In this document: positions 45,342-54,355 of the stretch, one piece after another
How the letters are laid out: each line of letters starts with the position of its first letter
Numbering within the stretch: the stretch's first letter is position 1
Assembly (NCBI GenBank): GCA_026692665.1
Contig: JAPLOF010000033.1
Coordinates: 1-64,000 of the forward strand
Source: Planctomycetota bacterium
Lineage (GTDB): Bacteria; Planctomycetota; UBA1135; GCA-002686595
Direction of reading: 5' to 3'
DNA: 64,000 nt
Made by a program: the position numbers and the translations under genes
Notes under the pieces: model-generated
Told to the model about the DNA's origin: nothing
Seen by the model: the letters and a program-made list of their open reading frames with translations, nothing else
The model's database searches: none

Positions 45342-47389
45342 TCAGCGCTGGACGACCGCACTCCAGGACTCGAACGCCGCCCCGAAGTGGCCGTCCGCCC
45401 GCAGGGGCTCGTTCCACGGAAGCAGCGACGCGTCCGCGACGGCGCCCAGTGCGCGGACGATCCGCGTGCGACGGCCGGTGGCCATCTCGGGGTCCTTCGC
45501 GAGTGCCGCCAGGGCCTCGATCGAAGTCCCGTCTCCCACGGCGGCGAGAGCGTCGGCCGCGAAGTCCGCCACGAGCAGGCTGCGGGTGTTGGCGAGCAGC
45601 GCCAGCATCTCCGCGGCGGCGGTGGCATCCCCGAGCAGGGCCCGCGCGATCGACGCGTCGCGCACCACCAGCGGGTGATTCTCCCCCACGCTGACGACGC
45701 GCAGGATCGGCAGCACGGCCGTGGCGCCCGAGAGCCCGAGGCCCAGCGCGAGCGCGGCTCGCGCGGTGGCGTCGCCCTCGTGCGGGAAGCGCTCCGCGAG
45801 CAGCGGCGCGGAGGCGACGTCGAGCCGCAGGCCCAGCGCCAGACCGATCGCGGACGACTCGCTCGGACTGCGCGCACGCGACCAGGCTTCCTTGAGGACG
45901 CGATTCCCGTCCGCCGCCGCCACGAGGGCGGAGTCGTGCGCGAAGAGACCCAACGCGAGGCTCAAGAAGCCGGTGCCGCCGCTCTTCGCCTCGGCGAAGT
46001 CCGCGAAGAGCTCGGTCTGGATCTCCAGCGCCGCGGTCTTCTGCTCCTCCTGCCGCGCACGCGCGCCGATCTCGCCGCGCGCGAGCCAGGCGAGCCCGCG
46101 CACGAGCCGGTCGCTGTCGCGCACCAGCGCGGCGAGCGCCGTGCGCGCCGCGCGATCGGGCGCCGAATCGTCGGGGCGCCCGAGGCGTCCGAGTGCAATC
46201 GCCGCGCCCTGCCGCACCATCGTCGGTCGCGCCGCATCCCCGGCGACGCCCGTGGCCCACACGATCGCAGCCGCGCGCGTGCGCTCGTCACCACGCGCCG
46301 CGACCCGGCCGGCCGAAGCGGCGCACTGCGCGCGCACGACCTGGTCCCGATCGGGTTCGTCCGCGAGCCCGGTGAGGAATCGCACGAGCGCCGCCGAGGA
46401 AGACGCCGCGGGCAAGTCCTGGTCGCTCGCGGGCCCGCCGCCGAGATCCACGAGGCCGAGTGCAGCGGCGCACGCGGCGTCCAGGTCTTGAGGCACGCCA
46501 TCGCGCGCCCGGAGCGGCCGCGTGAGCGCGTGCGCGGCGTAGCGTTGGACGTCGACGCGTCCGCGTCCCGCTGCGAGCCCGAGCGCGAGCGCCGCGATCG
46601 AACGCAGGCGCGTGGGCACCTCGTCGCGGCCCACAGCGATCCGACCCGTGGGTGAATCCTCGAGGATCGCCGCCAGCACCGGGATCGATCGCGACGCGCC
46701 GCGCGCACCCAGCGCCATCAGCGCGGATTCCACGACGGACAGTTGGCGGTGCGACAGCGCGCTGGAAATCCGATCCACGGCGCGGCCCGAGGCGCCATCG
46801 TCGATGTCCCGTCCCAGGTCGGCGCGCGCCAAGGCGAGCAGCGCTTCGCCGACGAGCGCCGGATCCGAGTCGGCCTCGATCACGCCGATGAGGATCGGCA
46901 GCACGCGCTCCGCGACGAGGCGCGGATCCGGACGGCGGCGCGCGAGCCCGGTGCCGGCCGGCGCCGCGTTCGCGTCGGCCGCGTACAGGACCGACTTGAT
47001 CGCCAGGAAGCGATCGCGATTCAGGCCCCACCACACTTCCCAGGCGGCGGTGTCGGGGCCGAGGTCGAAGATCGAGATCGTCGACGTCGGCCCGGGCGCC
47101 CCACGGGACTCCCGCCCGGGCCGGGAGTCGGGGCCGCCGGCACGACCGGTGCACCGGCGGTGGGCGTGCCGGGACCACCGCCCTGTCCGGGAGTCGTGGT
47201 GCCGCCCGCCGAACCGCCCGGAACGGTGTCCCCCGGTCCGCCGTAGGAGCCGCCGGCCGGATGGGTCGGCGTCGGACCGTTCGGGTGTTCGTCGGGGTGA
47301 CCGGTCGGATCGACCGGCGTCTGGGCCACGGAGAATGCGCCGAGGAGCGCCACCGCGCACCAGGCCACTGCGAATCGTGTGATTCTCAT
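45342..47389 (-). CDS. secreted HEAT-repeat protein, reading frame broken by a frameshift
   Basis: The gene starts at an ATG with a clear signal peptide (MRITRFAVAWCAVALLGAF, ending SVAQ), then a Gly/Pro/Thr-rich linker. In that frame it soon stops, but the neighbouring frame continues without a break as TISIFDLGPDTAAWEVWWGL and some 560 residues of HEAT-like helical repeats to the TGA at 45342. Adding one G to the four-G run at 47099-47102 joins the frames as GSPVGAPGPTSTIS. So this is either a single-base sequencing error, a recent mutation or, less likely, -1 slippage. The joined product would be about 680 residues and exported. The LNRDRF start of the repeats is a common planctomycete pattern. 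The TPR/VCBS pair is divergent. Confidence 0.7.
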
Positions 47390-47542
47390 CGTGCTGCCTC
47401 CCGAGCGGGACGCGAAGGTCGCCGCTCGCCGAGTTCCCACGGATCCGGCGTCGTCGAGGCCCGTGCTCCGGAGAAGCTCCGGGGGAGAGCCTCGACCCGC
47501 CCACTCTTCTAGGATAGTCCGCGCGTCGAGTCGACGCGCCCC

Positions 47543-48571
47543 GTGCTCCACTTCCTCGTCCTTGCCCCCCTCCTGGCGGTCCAGGCCGCGCCCACGTCGG
47601 CCGCGGAGCTCTGGACCCGCGGACAACGCGTCGAGGCGATCTCGGCCGCGCGCTCCGAACTCGGGGCCGAGCCCTCGGCGGAGTCCTGGAGCCGCCTGAT
47701 CGCGTGGCAGCTCGCCGTGCACCGCTACCAGGCGGCCCTCGAGGACACCGAGCGCTGCGGTCCGCCGTGCACGGCGCAACGCGCCGAGGCCCTGTACCAC
47801 CTGGGCGAGTACGCGCGCGCCGTCGAGATCCTCGACGAGCGGGATCCGCTGGCCGTCGCCTGGAAGATCGACGCGCTCGAAGCCCTCTCGCGCTTCGAGG
47901 AGTCCGACGCCGTCCTCGCGCGCGCCAAGGCGGGGGCGTCGCCTGGATCCGACGACCCGCGCCTCCTCGGCGCGGAAGGCCGGAGCCTCGCGCGCCGCGG
48001 CGAGTTCGGCGCTGCCGCACGGGCTTTCCGAGCGGCGCTCGTCGCCGATCCGTTCGATGGCGAGGCCCTGTTCGGGCTCGGTCGCGCGCTCGTGCAGGGA
48101 GGCGAGCGCGAGGAAGGTCTGCGCGTCCTGGAACGACACCGAGCTCTCGCGCCGCGGCTCGATGCCGTCGACTTCGCGCGGCGCGGCGTGGACCTCGCGC
48201 CGGCGCACGCGCCGAACTGGACCGTGCTGGCCGACGCCGAGCGCGCGCTGACGCGCCTCGATCGCGCGGAGTCCGCGTACCGCCGCGCGGCCGAGTTGGG
48301 AAAGGGCGAAGAGCTCGTCGCCAACGCGCTGCGCTGGGCGCGGCTCTGCTCCGAGGACAAGGGCGACATCCAGGCCGCGGTCGACCTCCTCGTGCGGACC
48401 AGCCGCCGCGGTCCCGATCCGCGGCTCCTCGTGCGGGCCGGAGACCTCCTGGTCGGCGCCCGTCGCGGACGCGAGGCGATCGCGCTCTTCGAGGAGGCGC
48501 AGGCCCTGCGACCGCAGGACACCGAGATCGCGAAGCGCCTCGCCACGGCCCGCGCGGGGGACGGCCGATGA
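47543..48571 (+). CDS. secreted tetratricopeptide-repeat protein
   Basis: A 342-residue protein with a short signal-like start (MLHFLVLAPLLAVQAAP behind GTG) and about seven TPR-like helix pairs, for example QRAEALYHLGEYARAVEIL, AAARAFRAALVADPFDGEAL and SAYRRAAELGKGEELVANAL. TPR arrays bind partner proteins; no enzyme motif is present. A TAGGAT box 27 bases upstream is the likely -10. The stop overlaps the ATG of the VCBS lipoprotein gene (ATGA). The TPR plus ASPIC/VCBS pairing is frequent in planctomycetes and suggests the two products work together at the cell surface. Confidence 0.7.
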   Translation: MLHFLVLAPLLAVQAAPTSAAELWTRGQRVEAISAARSELGAEPSAESWSRLIAWQLAVHRYQAALEDTERCGPPCTAQRAEALYHLGEYARAVEILDERDPLAVAWKIDALEALSRFEESDAVLARAKAGASPGSDDPRLLGAEGRSLARRGEFGAAARAFRAALVADPFDGEALFGLGRALVQGGEREEGLRVLERHRALAPRLDAVDFARRGVDLAPAHAPNWTVLADAERALTRLDRAESAYRRAAELGKGEELVANALRWARLCSEDKGDIQAAVDLLVRTSRRGPDPRLLVRAGDLLVGARRGREAIALFEEAQALRPQDTEIAKRLATARAGDGR

Positions 48572-50361
48572 AGGTGCGTCGGTACGTCGCCGCCGTCGCG
48601 CTCTCCGCGGGAGGACTCAGCGCACCGCTCCTGCTGCTCGCGTGCTCGCGCGAGGAGTCCGCGCCGGGCGCGAAGCCCCCGGCAGCACAGACGGACTCCG
48701 CGGAGTCGGGCTGCGGCACGGCGGCGCCGCCGAGCGCACTGACCTTCGAGGACGTGACGAGCACGTGCGGCATCGACTTCGTCCATGACGCCGGCGCGAC
48801 CCCCGAGAAACACCTGCCCGAGACCATGGGCGGCGGGGCCGCGTTGTTCGATGCGGACGAGGACGGCGACCTCGACGCCTACTTCGTGCAGGGCGGGCCG
48901 CTGCCGCTCCCGGGCGGCGCGCCGGATCGATTCGCCTACCCCTCGGGAGTCCGGCGCCCGACGAACCGCCTGTACGCGAACGACGGCCGAGGCCACTTCC
49001 AGGACGCCACGGAGCGCTCGGGCGACGCAGCCGTGGCGCGCTACGGCATGGGCGTCGCGGTGGGCGACGCGAACGGGGACGGGCACGAGGACCTGTACTT
49101 GACCGTCCTCGGGGACGACGTGCTGCTGCAGGGCGATGGACGCGCGCGTTTCCGCGACGTCACGCGGACGAGCGGCATCGTCGAGCCGCGCTGGACAACG
49201 GGCGCGGCTTTCTTCGACGCGGACGACGACGGGGACCTGGACCTCTTCGTGACGAGCTACGTCACCATCGACCTGGCGGATCCGCCGTGGTGCGGCGAGC
49301 GCAAGCCGGGTTGGCGCAGCTACTGCCACCCCGATCGGTTCCCGGGCGACGAGGACCGCTTCTGGAGGAACCGCGGCGACGGCACGTTCGAGGATCGGAC
49401 GAAGGAGGCGGGATTCTCCGATCCGAACGGCAAGGGGCTGTGCGTGCTCGCGAGCGACCTCGACGGCGACGGACGCGTCGATCTGTACGTCGCGAACGAC
49501 AGCACGGAGAACCGCTTGTATCGCAACCTGGGCGGCGGCCGCTTCGAGGACGCGACGCTGCTCTCCGGGACCGGCGTCGACCGCTACGGCCGCACGGAAG
49601 CGAGCATGGGCGTCGCGAGCGGCGACGTGGACGGCGACCAGGACCTCGACCTCTTCGTCACCGGCTTCGACGACGAGTCGGATACGCTCTACACGAACCA
49701 GGGCGGGATGGTGTTCGAGGACCGCACCGTGCAGGCCGGACTCGAGCTCGCGACGCGCCTGCCGGTCGGCTTCGGATGCCTGCTCGAGGACCTGAACCTG
49801 GACGGCGCGCTCGACCTGTGCATCGCGAACGGTCACATCATCGACAACATCGCCCTCTACCACGACGGCAAGACCTACGCGCAGAAGGCCCTCGTTTACC
49901 GCGGCGATCGCGAGGGCCGGTTCGCGGACGTCTCGGGCGAGGCCGGTGTCGCGGTCGCGCGCGAGCCGCTGGTCGGGCGCGGTCTCCTGGCCGGCGACCT
50001 CGACGGGGACGGCAAGGCGGACCTGCTCCTCACGCAGTGCGGCGGCGCGCCGCGCGTCTTCCGGAACGTCAGCGCGAACCACGGCCTGATCATCGCAGGT
50101 CTGCCCTTCGGCACGCGCGTCGAGCTCCTCGGCGCGCTCGACATCGTGCTCGGGGTCCGCGAAGCGATCCCGGCGCCTTCCTACCTCGGGTCCGGGGCGC
50201 GCGATCCGCGGTTCGGCCTGCACACGGGCGACCTCGCGCACGGCCTGCGCCTCCGCGTGCCGGGCGGCTCCTGGCAGGAGCTGAAGCTCGCGAAGCCGCT
50301 CCAGTCGGGGCGGATCCGCGTGGTGCGCGAGGCCGGCGGCCGCTTCGCTCTCGCGCCCTGA
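48568..50361 (+). CDS. FG-GAP/VCBS repeat lipoprotein (CRTAC1/ASPIC-UnbV-like)
   Basis: A 597-residue exported protein. The N-terminus ends in LLLLACSREES, a lipobox with Cys27-type lipidation, then an Ala/Pro-rich linker. The body is a beta-propeller of FG-GAP/VCBS blades, each with a calcium-binding DxDxDGxxD loop: DADEDGDLDAYF, DANGDGHEDLYL, DADDDGDLDLFV, DLDGDGRVDLYV, DVDGDQDLDLFV and DLDGDGKADLLL. The last 90 residues correspond to the ASPIC/UnbV tail (FGLHTGDLAHGLRLRVPGG). Such proteins bind ligands or form surface structures; catalysis is not expected. It is translationally coupled to the TPR gene. Confidence 0.85.
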   Translation: MKVRRYVAAVALSAGGLSAPLLLLACSREESAPGAKPPAAQTDSAESGCGTAAPPSALTFEDVTSTCGIDFVHDAGATPEKHLPETMGGGAALFDADEDGDLDAYFVQGGPLPLPGGAPDRFAYPSGVRRPTNRLYANDGRGHFQDATERSGDAAVARYGMGVAVGDANGDGHEDLYLTVLGDDVLLQGDGRARFRDVTRTSGIVEPRWTTGAAFFDADDDGDLDLFVTSYVTIDLADPPWCGERKPGWRSYCHPDRFPGDEDRFWRNRGDGTFEDRTKEAGFSDPNGKGLCVLASDLDGDGRVDLYVANDSTENRLYRNLGGGRFEDATLLSGTGVDRYGRTEASMGVASGDVDGDQDLDLFVTGFDDESDTLYTNQGGMVFEDRTVQAGLELATRLPVGFGCLLEDLNLDGALDLCIANGHIIDNIALYHDGKTYAQKALVYRGDREGRFADVSGEAGVAVAREPLVGRGLLAGDLDGDGKADLLLTQCGGAPRVFRNVSANHGLIIAGLPFGTRVELLGALDIVLGVREAIPAPSYLGSGARDPRFGLHTGDLAHGLRLRVPGGSWQELKLAKPLQSGRIRVVREAGGRFALAP

Positions 50362-50373
50362 ACTCCGCGGGGC

Positions 50374-50379
50374 TACCGT
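50374..50379 (+). promoter_or_regulatory. -10-like box TACCGT for the HerA-like ATPase gene
   Basis: GGCTACCGT ends eight bases before the ATG at 50388, and the intervening bases are C/G without a Shine-Dalgarno sequence. The gap to the previous stop is only 26 bp, so a separate promoter here would be superimposed on possible read-through from the VCBS gene. Confidence 0.35.
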
Positions 50380-50387
50380 TCCGCCCC

Positions 50388-52820
50388 ATGCCGCTCCAGG
50401 ACTACGAAAAGCTCGGCGTCTTCTATCTCGGCCAGGAGTACGACCTCGCGGCCCGCGCGCGCCGGCCGGAGCTCGTCCTCTACGACAGCCAGGACCTGAC
50501 CACGCACGCCGTGTGCGTCGGCATGACGGGCAGCGGCAAGACCGGCCTGTGCATGGCGCTGCTCGAGGAGGCCGCGATCGACGGCATCCCCGCCATCGTG
50601 ATCGATCCGAAGGGCGACCTGCCCAACTTGCTGCTGCAGTTCCCCGAGCTGCGCGCCAGCGACTTCGAGCCGTGGATCGATCCCGAGGAGGCGCGTCGCA
50701 ACGCGTCGAGCGTGCCGGCGGCGGCGCAGGCGGCGGCCGATCGCTGGGCGAAGGGCCTCGCCGAGTGGAACCAGGACGGCGCGCGCATCGCCCGCCTGCG
50801 CGAAGCGGCCGACTTCGTGGTGTACACGCCGGGCAGCAACGCCGGATTGCCCGTCTCGATCGTGAAGTCGTTCGCGGCTCCGCCGCGCGCGGTCGTCGAG
50901 GACTCCGAGATCTTCGCCGAGCGCGTCTCGAGCACGGCCACGTCCCTGCTGGGCCTCGTCGGCATCGACGCCGACCCGCTGCAGAGCCGCGAGCACATCC
51001 TGCTCGCGAACATCCTCGACCGCTCCTGGCGGAACGGGCAGGACCTCGACCTCGCCGGCCTGATCGGCGCGATCCAGACGCCGCCCATCCAGCGCATCGG
51101 GGTGTTCGAGTTGGAGGCTTTCTTCCCGGCGAAGGACCGCTTCCAACTCGCGATGCGCCTGAACAACCTGCTCGCCAGCCCGACCTTCGCGCAGTGGCTG
51201 GAGGGCGAACCGCTCGACGTGGGCGCGGCGCTCCACACGAAGGCGGGCAAGCCGCGCATCGCGATCTACTCGATCGCGCACCTTTCCGACGCGGAGCGGA
51301 TGTTCTTCGTGTCGCTGCTCCTGAACCAGACGCTGTCGTGGATGCGCACGCAGAGCGGCACCTCGAGCCTGCGGGCGATCCTGTACATGGACGAGATCGC
51401 GGGCTACTTCCCGCCCGTCGCCAATCCGCCCAGCAAGGCGCCGCTGCTCACGCTCCTCAAGCAAGCGCGCGCGTTCGGGCTCGGATGCGTGCTCGCGACG
51501 CAGAACCCCGTGGACCTCGACTACAAGGGCCTCGCGAACTGCGGCACGTGGTTCGTGGGACGGCTGCAGACGGAGCGCGACAAGGCCCGGCTCCTCGACG
51601 GCCTCGAGGGCGCGACCCCGGGGGCGTTCGACCGCGCGGCGATGGAGCAGACGCTGGCTGCGCTCGGGAAGCGCGTATTCCTGCTGCACAACGTGCACGC
51701 GAAGGCCACACGCACCTTCGAGACGCGCTTCGTCCTGTCGTACCTCCGCGGCCCGATGACGCGAACCGAGATCCAGCGCCTCATGGCCGGCCGGCGCGAC
51801 GCCGCGGCGCCGGAGCCGGATCGCCAGGCCGGACGGCGGACGACACCCGTGCCGAAGACCGCGGCTCCGGAAACCGTCGCGTCGGGAGGGTCCGGGGCTC
51901 CGACGGGCGCCGGATCCGTCCTGCCCGTGCTTCCGCCCGGGATCCCGCAGCACTTCCTGCCGGCGCCCGACGCCGCTTCGCGCTCGAATCCCTTCCGGCC
52001 GGCGCTCTTCGCCAGTGCGCGCGTCTACTTCAGCGATGCCAAGCTGGGGGTCGCCACCGAGGTGTCGCGGAACCTGCTCGTGTTCTTCGCCGACGGTCCC
52101 GTGCCGCTCGACTGGGAGAACGCCGATGCCGTGGATTTCGACGAGAGCTCGCTGACGCCCGCCGGGCCGCAGGGCGCGAGCTTCACCGCGCTACCGGCGG
52201 AGGCCACGAAGCCGAAGTCCTACGACGTCTGGAAGAAGGCCCTGACGGAACGGCTGATCCGCTCCGAGGAACTGTCCCTGTTCCAGAGCCCGTCGCTGGG
52301 CCTCGTCTCGCAGCCGGGCGAAACCGAGGCGCAGTTCCGGCTGCGCATCGCGCAGCGCGCTCGCGAGGAGCGCGATCGCGGCAAGGAGAAGCTGCGCGCG
52401 AAGTTCGCCACGAAGCGCGCCACGCTGGAGGAGCGGGTGCGCCGCGCGCGCCAGCAGGTCGAGGTCCAGGCCGAGCAGTCGCGTGACGCCAAGGTCGGCG
52501 GCGCGATCTCGCTCGGGTCGGCGATCTTCGGCGCGATCTTCGGCAGGAAGGCGCTGTCCGCGGGCACCGTGGGACGCGCGTCCACCGCCGCGCGCGGCGC
52601 GGGGCGTGCGCTGCGGGAGTCGGGCGACGTCGAGCGCGCGACGGAAACGCTCTCCGCCGCGGAGCACGCCTTGCGGGAGCTCGACGCACAGATCGAGGCC
52701 GAGGTCCGCACCCTCGAGGCGGCGCTCGATCCGCTGACCGAACCGCTCGGCTCGGTCGTCCTGAAGCCGAAGAAGACGAACGTCACGGTGCGGCTCGTGA
52801 CGCTCACTTGGGTGCAGTGA
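50388..52820 (+). CDS. HerA/FtsK-like ATP-binding protein
   Basis: An 810-residue cytoplasmic ATPase of the HerA/DUF87-DUF853 group. Walker A is VGMTGSGKTGLCMALLEE with IVIDPKGDLPNLLL directly after, and Walker B is RAILYMDEIAGYFPP. LATQNPVDLDYKGLANCGTW, here the sensor and arginine-finger segment, is very typical of the group. Residues from about 590 on are a separate part: a strand-rich piece, a long charged coiled coil (REERDRGKEKLRAKFATKRA), a Gly/Ala hydrophobic stretch (GGAISLGSAIFGAIFGR) and a second helix pair. The second part may dock to a membrane or another subunit. No NurA-like nuclease is adjacent, so a role in DNA end processing is not supported by context. Confidence 0.8.
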   Translation: MPLQDYEKLGVFYLGQEYDLAARARRPELVLYDSQDLTTHAVCVGMTGSGKTGLCMALLEEAAIDGIPAIVIDPKGDLPNLLLQFPELRASDFEPWIDPEEARRNASSVPAAAQAAADRWAKGLAEWNQDGARIARLREAADFVVYTPGSNAGLPVSIVKSFAAPPRAVVEDSEIFAERVSSTATSLLGLVGIDADPLQSREHILLANILDRSWRNGQDLDLAGLIGAIQTPPIQRIGVFELEAFFPAKDRFQLAMRLNNLLASPTFAQWLEGEPLDVGAALHTKAGKPRIAIYSIAHLSDAERMFFVSLLLNQTLSWMRTQSGTSSLRAILYMDEIAGYFPPVANPPSKAPLLTLLKQARAFGLGCVLATQNPVDLDYKGLANCGTWFVGRLQTERDKARLLDGLEGATPGAFDRAAMEQTLAALGKRVFLLHNVHAKATRTFETRFVLSYLRGPMTRTEIQRLMAGRRDAAAPEPDRQAGRRTTPVPKTAAPETVASGGSGAPTGAGSVLPVLPPGIPQHFLPAPDAASRSNPFRPALFASARVYFSDAKLGVATEVSRNLLVFFADGPVPLDWENADAVDFDESSLTPAGPQGASFTALPAEATKPKSYDVWKKALTERLIRSEELSLFQSPSLGLVSQPGETEAQFRLRIAQRAREERDRGKEKLRAKFATKRATLEERVRRARQQVEVQAEQSRDAKVGGAISLGSAIFGAIFGRKALSAGTVGRASTAARGAGRALRESGDVERATETLSAAEHALRELDAQIEAEVRTLEAALDPLTEPLGSVVLKPKKTNVTVRLVTLTWVQ

Positions 52821-52822
52821 CC

Positions 52823-52848
52823 CCGCGCCGGCGTGCTCGTCGGCGCGG
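52823..52848. terminator. hairpin after the HerA-like gene
   Basis: CCGCGCCG and CGGCGCGG make a perfect 8-bp stem with a 10-base loop starting three bases after the stop codon. The gene on the other side is convergent, so the structure may end transcription from either side. No U tract follows. Confidence 0.4.
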
Positions 52849-52944
52849 TGATCCCATCGCGCGCGCCCGAGGGACTCCGGGACCACGCCGGTCGCCCGAG
52901 CGGCATCCGGGCCCCATCACGGAAGCCCGGACGCCGCGCGGTCG

Positions 52945-54108
52945 TCAGATGCCCCAGACGACGATCACGCCGTTCGTGGTGTTGAAGGACGCGCCGCACG
53001 CCCCGTTCGGGTCGCGGTACCAGACCTGGAAGAAGTCCGTGTCGCCCGCGCTGGCCCCGATGAGCTGGTGGATCGTGAGGCCGGCGGGCGGCAGCGTGCC
53101 GGTCGCGGCACCGGTCGGGATCTTGCGGATGCGCTGCACGTTGCCGCCGACGCAGCGCAGACCGTTCCCGAAGGCCGAGCCCGCTCCTCCGGCGATGTTC
53201 TGGTCGCCGACGAAGAAGTAGCCGGCGCCGTTCGTGATGCTCGCCGTGAGGGTGAGCGTGTCGTTCGCGATGCTCGGCGTGCCGTTCGCCGTGAGCGTGG
53301 CGCCCACGCCCGTGCCGTTGATGCAGCCCGCGCCGGCGCCGCCGCTCGAGTTGTTGCCGCACGGGCAGTTCGCGCCGCCGTTCGCGGCTCCGTCGCCCTC
53401 GCAGAAGTCCTTCGTGAACGGTTGGCACTCGTCGGGGACCCCGTCGTGGTTCGCGTCGTGCGCGCCGTTCTGGATGTCGATGTTGTCCGCGACGCCGTTC
53501 CCGTTGCAGTCCTTCTCGAACTGGTAGCAGATCGAGATGCGCGCGTCGGCGTCCTGCTTCGTGTTCCAGGAGAGGTTGTTGCCCCCGGTGACGGTCGAAG
53601 TGTCGAGCGCCTCGAACACCAGCGCGATGTTCCCGGTGCCCGTGAAGAGCGACAAGTCCGCGGCCGGCGCCGGCGACGTGTGGCTGGCGTTGATGCTGAC
53701 CGTGAGGTTGTTGTGCGACTGGCCCGAGGGGCCGCCGTAGTTCAGGTTGCCGTCGAAGGCCGACAGGTTGTCGGTGAACACCCGGCTCGACGTGCCGGTC
53801 ACGATCACCGAGTTGTCGGGACGGCGCAGGTTCATGACGCAGCGGAACGTGCTGACCGCCGTGACCGGCGAGGTCGCCTGGTTCTCGACGCGGATCTGGC
53901 CGTCGCCGCGGCCGGAGATGTTGAAGACGATGCCGGTCAGGACGTCACCCGGCTGGTCGAACTTCGGGACCTGGAGGGTCTGAACGAAGTTCGTGGCGGT
54001 CGGGGGGATGTTGAAGCGGTGGCAGGTCTGCTGGCTGAGAGCCGGGGCGGCGAGAGCAGCGAGCGCGAGCACGGCCCCTTGGGGACGCAGGAAGTGCAGG
54101 TTGGACAT
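52945..54108 (-). CDS. secreted choice-of-anchor E protein with Cys-rich CPCGN tail
   Basis: A 387-residue exported protein. The signal peptide covers about 1-26 (ALAALAAPALSQQ). The first domain, CHRFNIPPTATNFVQTLQVP followed by KFD, then alternating strands, is the choice-of-anchor E type domain. In the middle, DCNGNGVADNIDIQNGAHDA and DGVPDEC form a calcium-binding, thrombospondin-3/dockerin-like loop. The last 140 residues are a Cys-rich module (FCEGDG, CPCGNNSSGG, FGNGLRCVGGNVQRI, FFQVWYRDPNGACGASFN) shared with the Gdh/PKD gene at 54356. Surface display is likely. It diverges from 54356 over a 247-bp gap, and a second choice-of-anchor E gene sits at the right edge. Confidence 0.75.
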   Translation of the reverse strand: MSNLHFLRPQGAVLALAALAAPALSQQTCHRFNIPPTATNFVQTLQVPKFDQPGDVLTGIVFNISGRGDGQIRVENQATSPVTAVSTFRCVMNLRRPDNSVIVTGTSSRVFTDNLSAFDGNLNYGGPSGQSHNNLTVSINASHTSPAPAADLSLFTGTGNIALVFEALDTSTVTGGNNLSWNTKQDADARISICYQFEKDCNGNGVADNIDIQNGAHDANHDGVPDECQPFTKDFCEGDGAANGGANCPCGNNSSGGAGAGCINGTGVGATLTANGTPSIANDTLTLTASITNGAGYFFVGDQNIAGGAGSAFGNGLRCVGGNVQRIRKIPTGAATGTLPPAGLTIHQLIGASAGDTDFFQVWYRDPNGACGASFNTTNGVIVVWGI

Positions 54109-54355
54109 GGAAGCGGTGTGGAACGGGGTTCAAGGCGGGGCCGGCCGCACCGGGGACCCGCGAATAGATTGAAAGATCGTAGAGCTTCCCGCCGATACGA
54201 GTCAACAACACGACTAATCGGGGCTCGCGCGCCAAACGCTCGGGTGAGCCCTGGCCCGCGAGCGCGACTCGGGGGCACCCAGCCCGGGATGTTCGCGGCC
54301 GGGCTTTCGCGATCCGAGACCCGCCGGTATCCCTGGATCACGAGGCTCAGGACCC

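Noticed and set aside
50388-52820. HerA-NurA DNA-processing or antiphage operon
   Set aside because: No NurA-like nuclease, SIR2 or other defence gene is adjacent; neighbours are secreted proteins.
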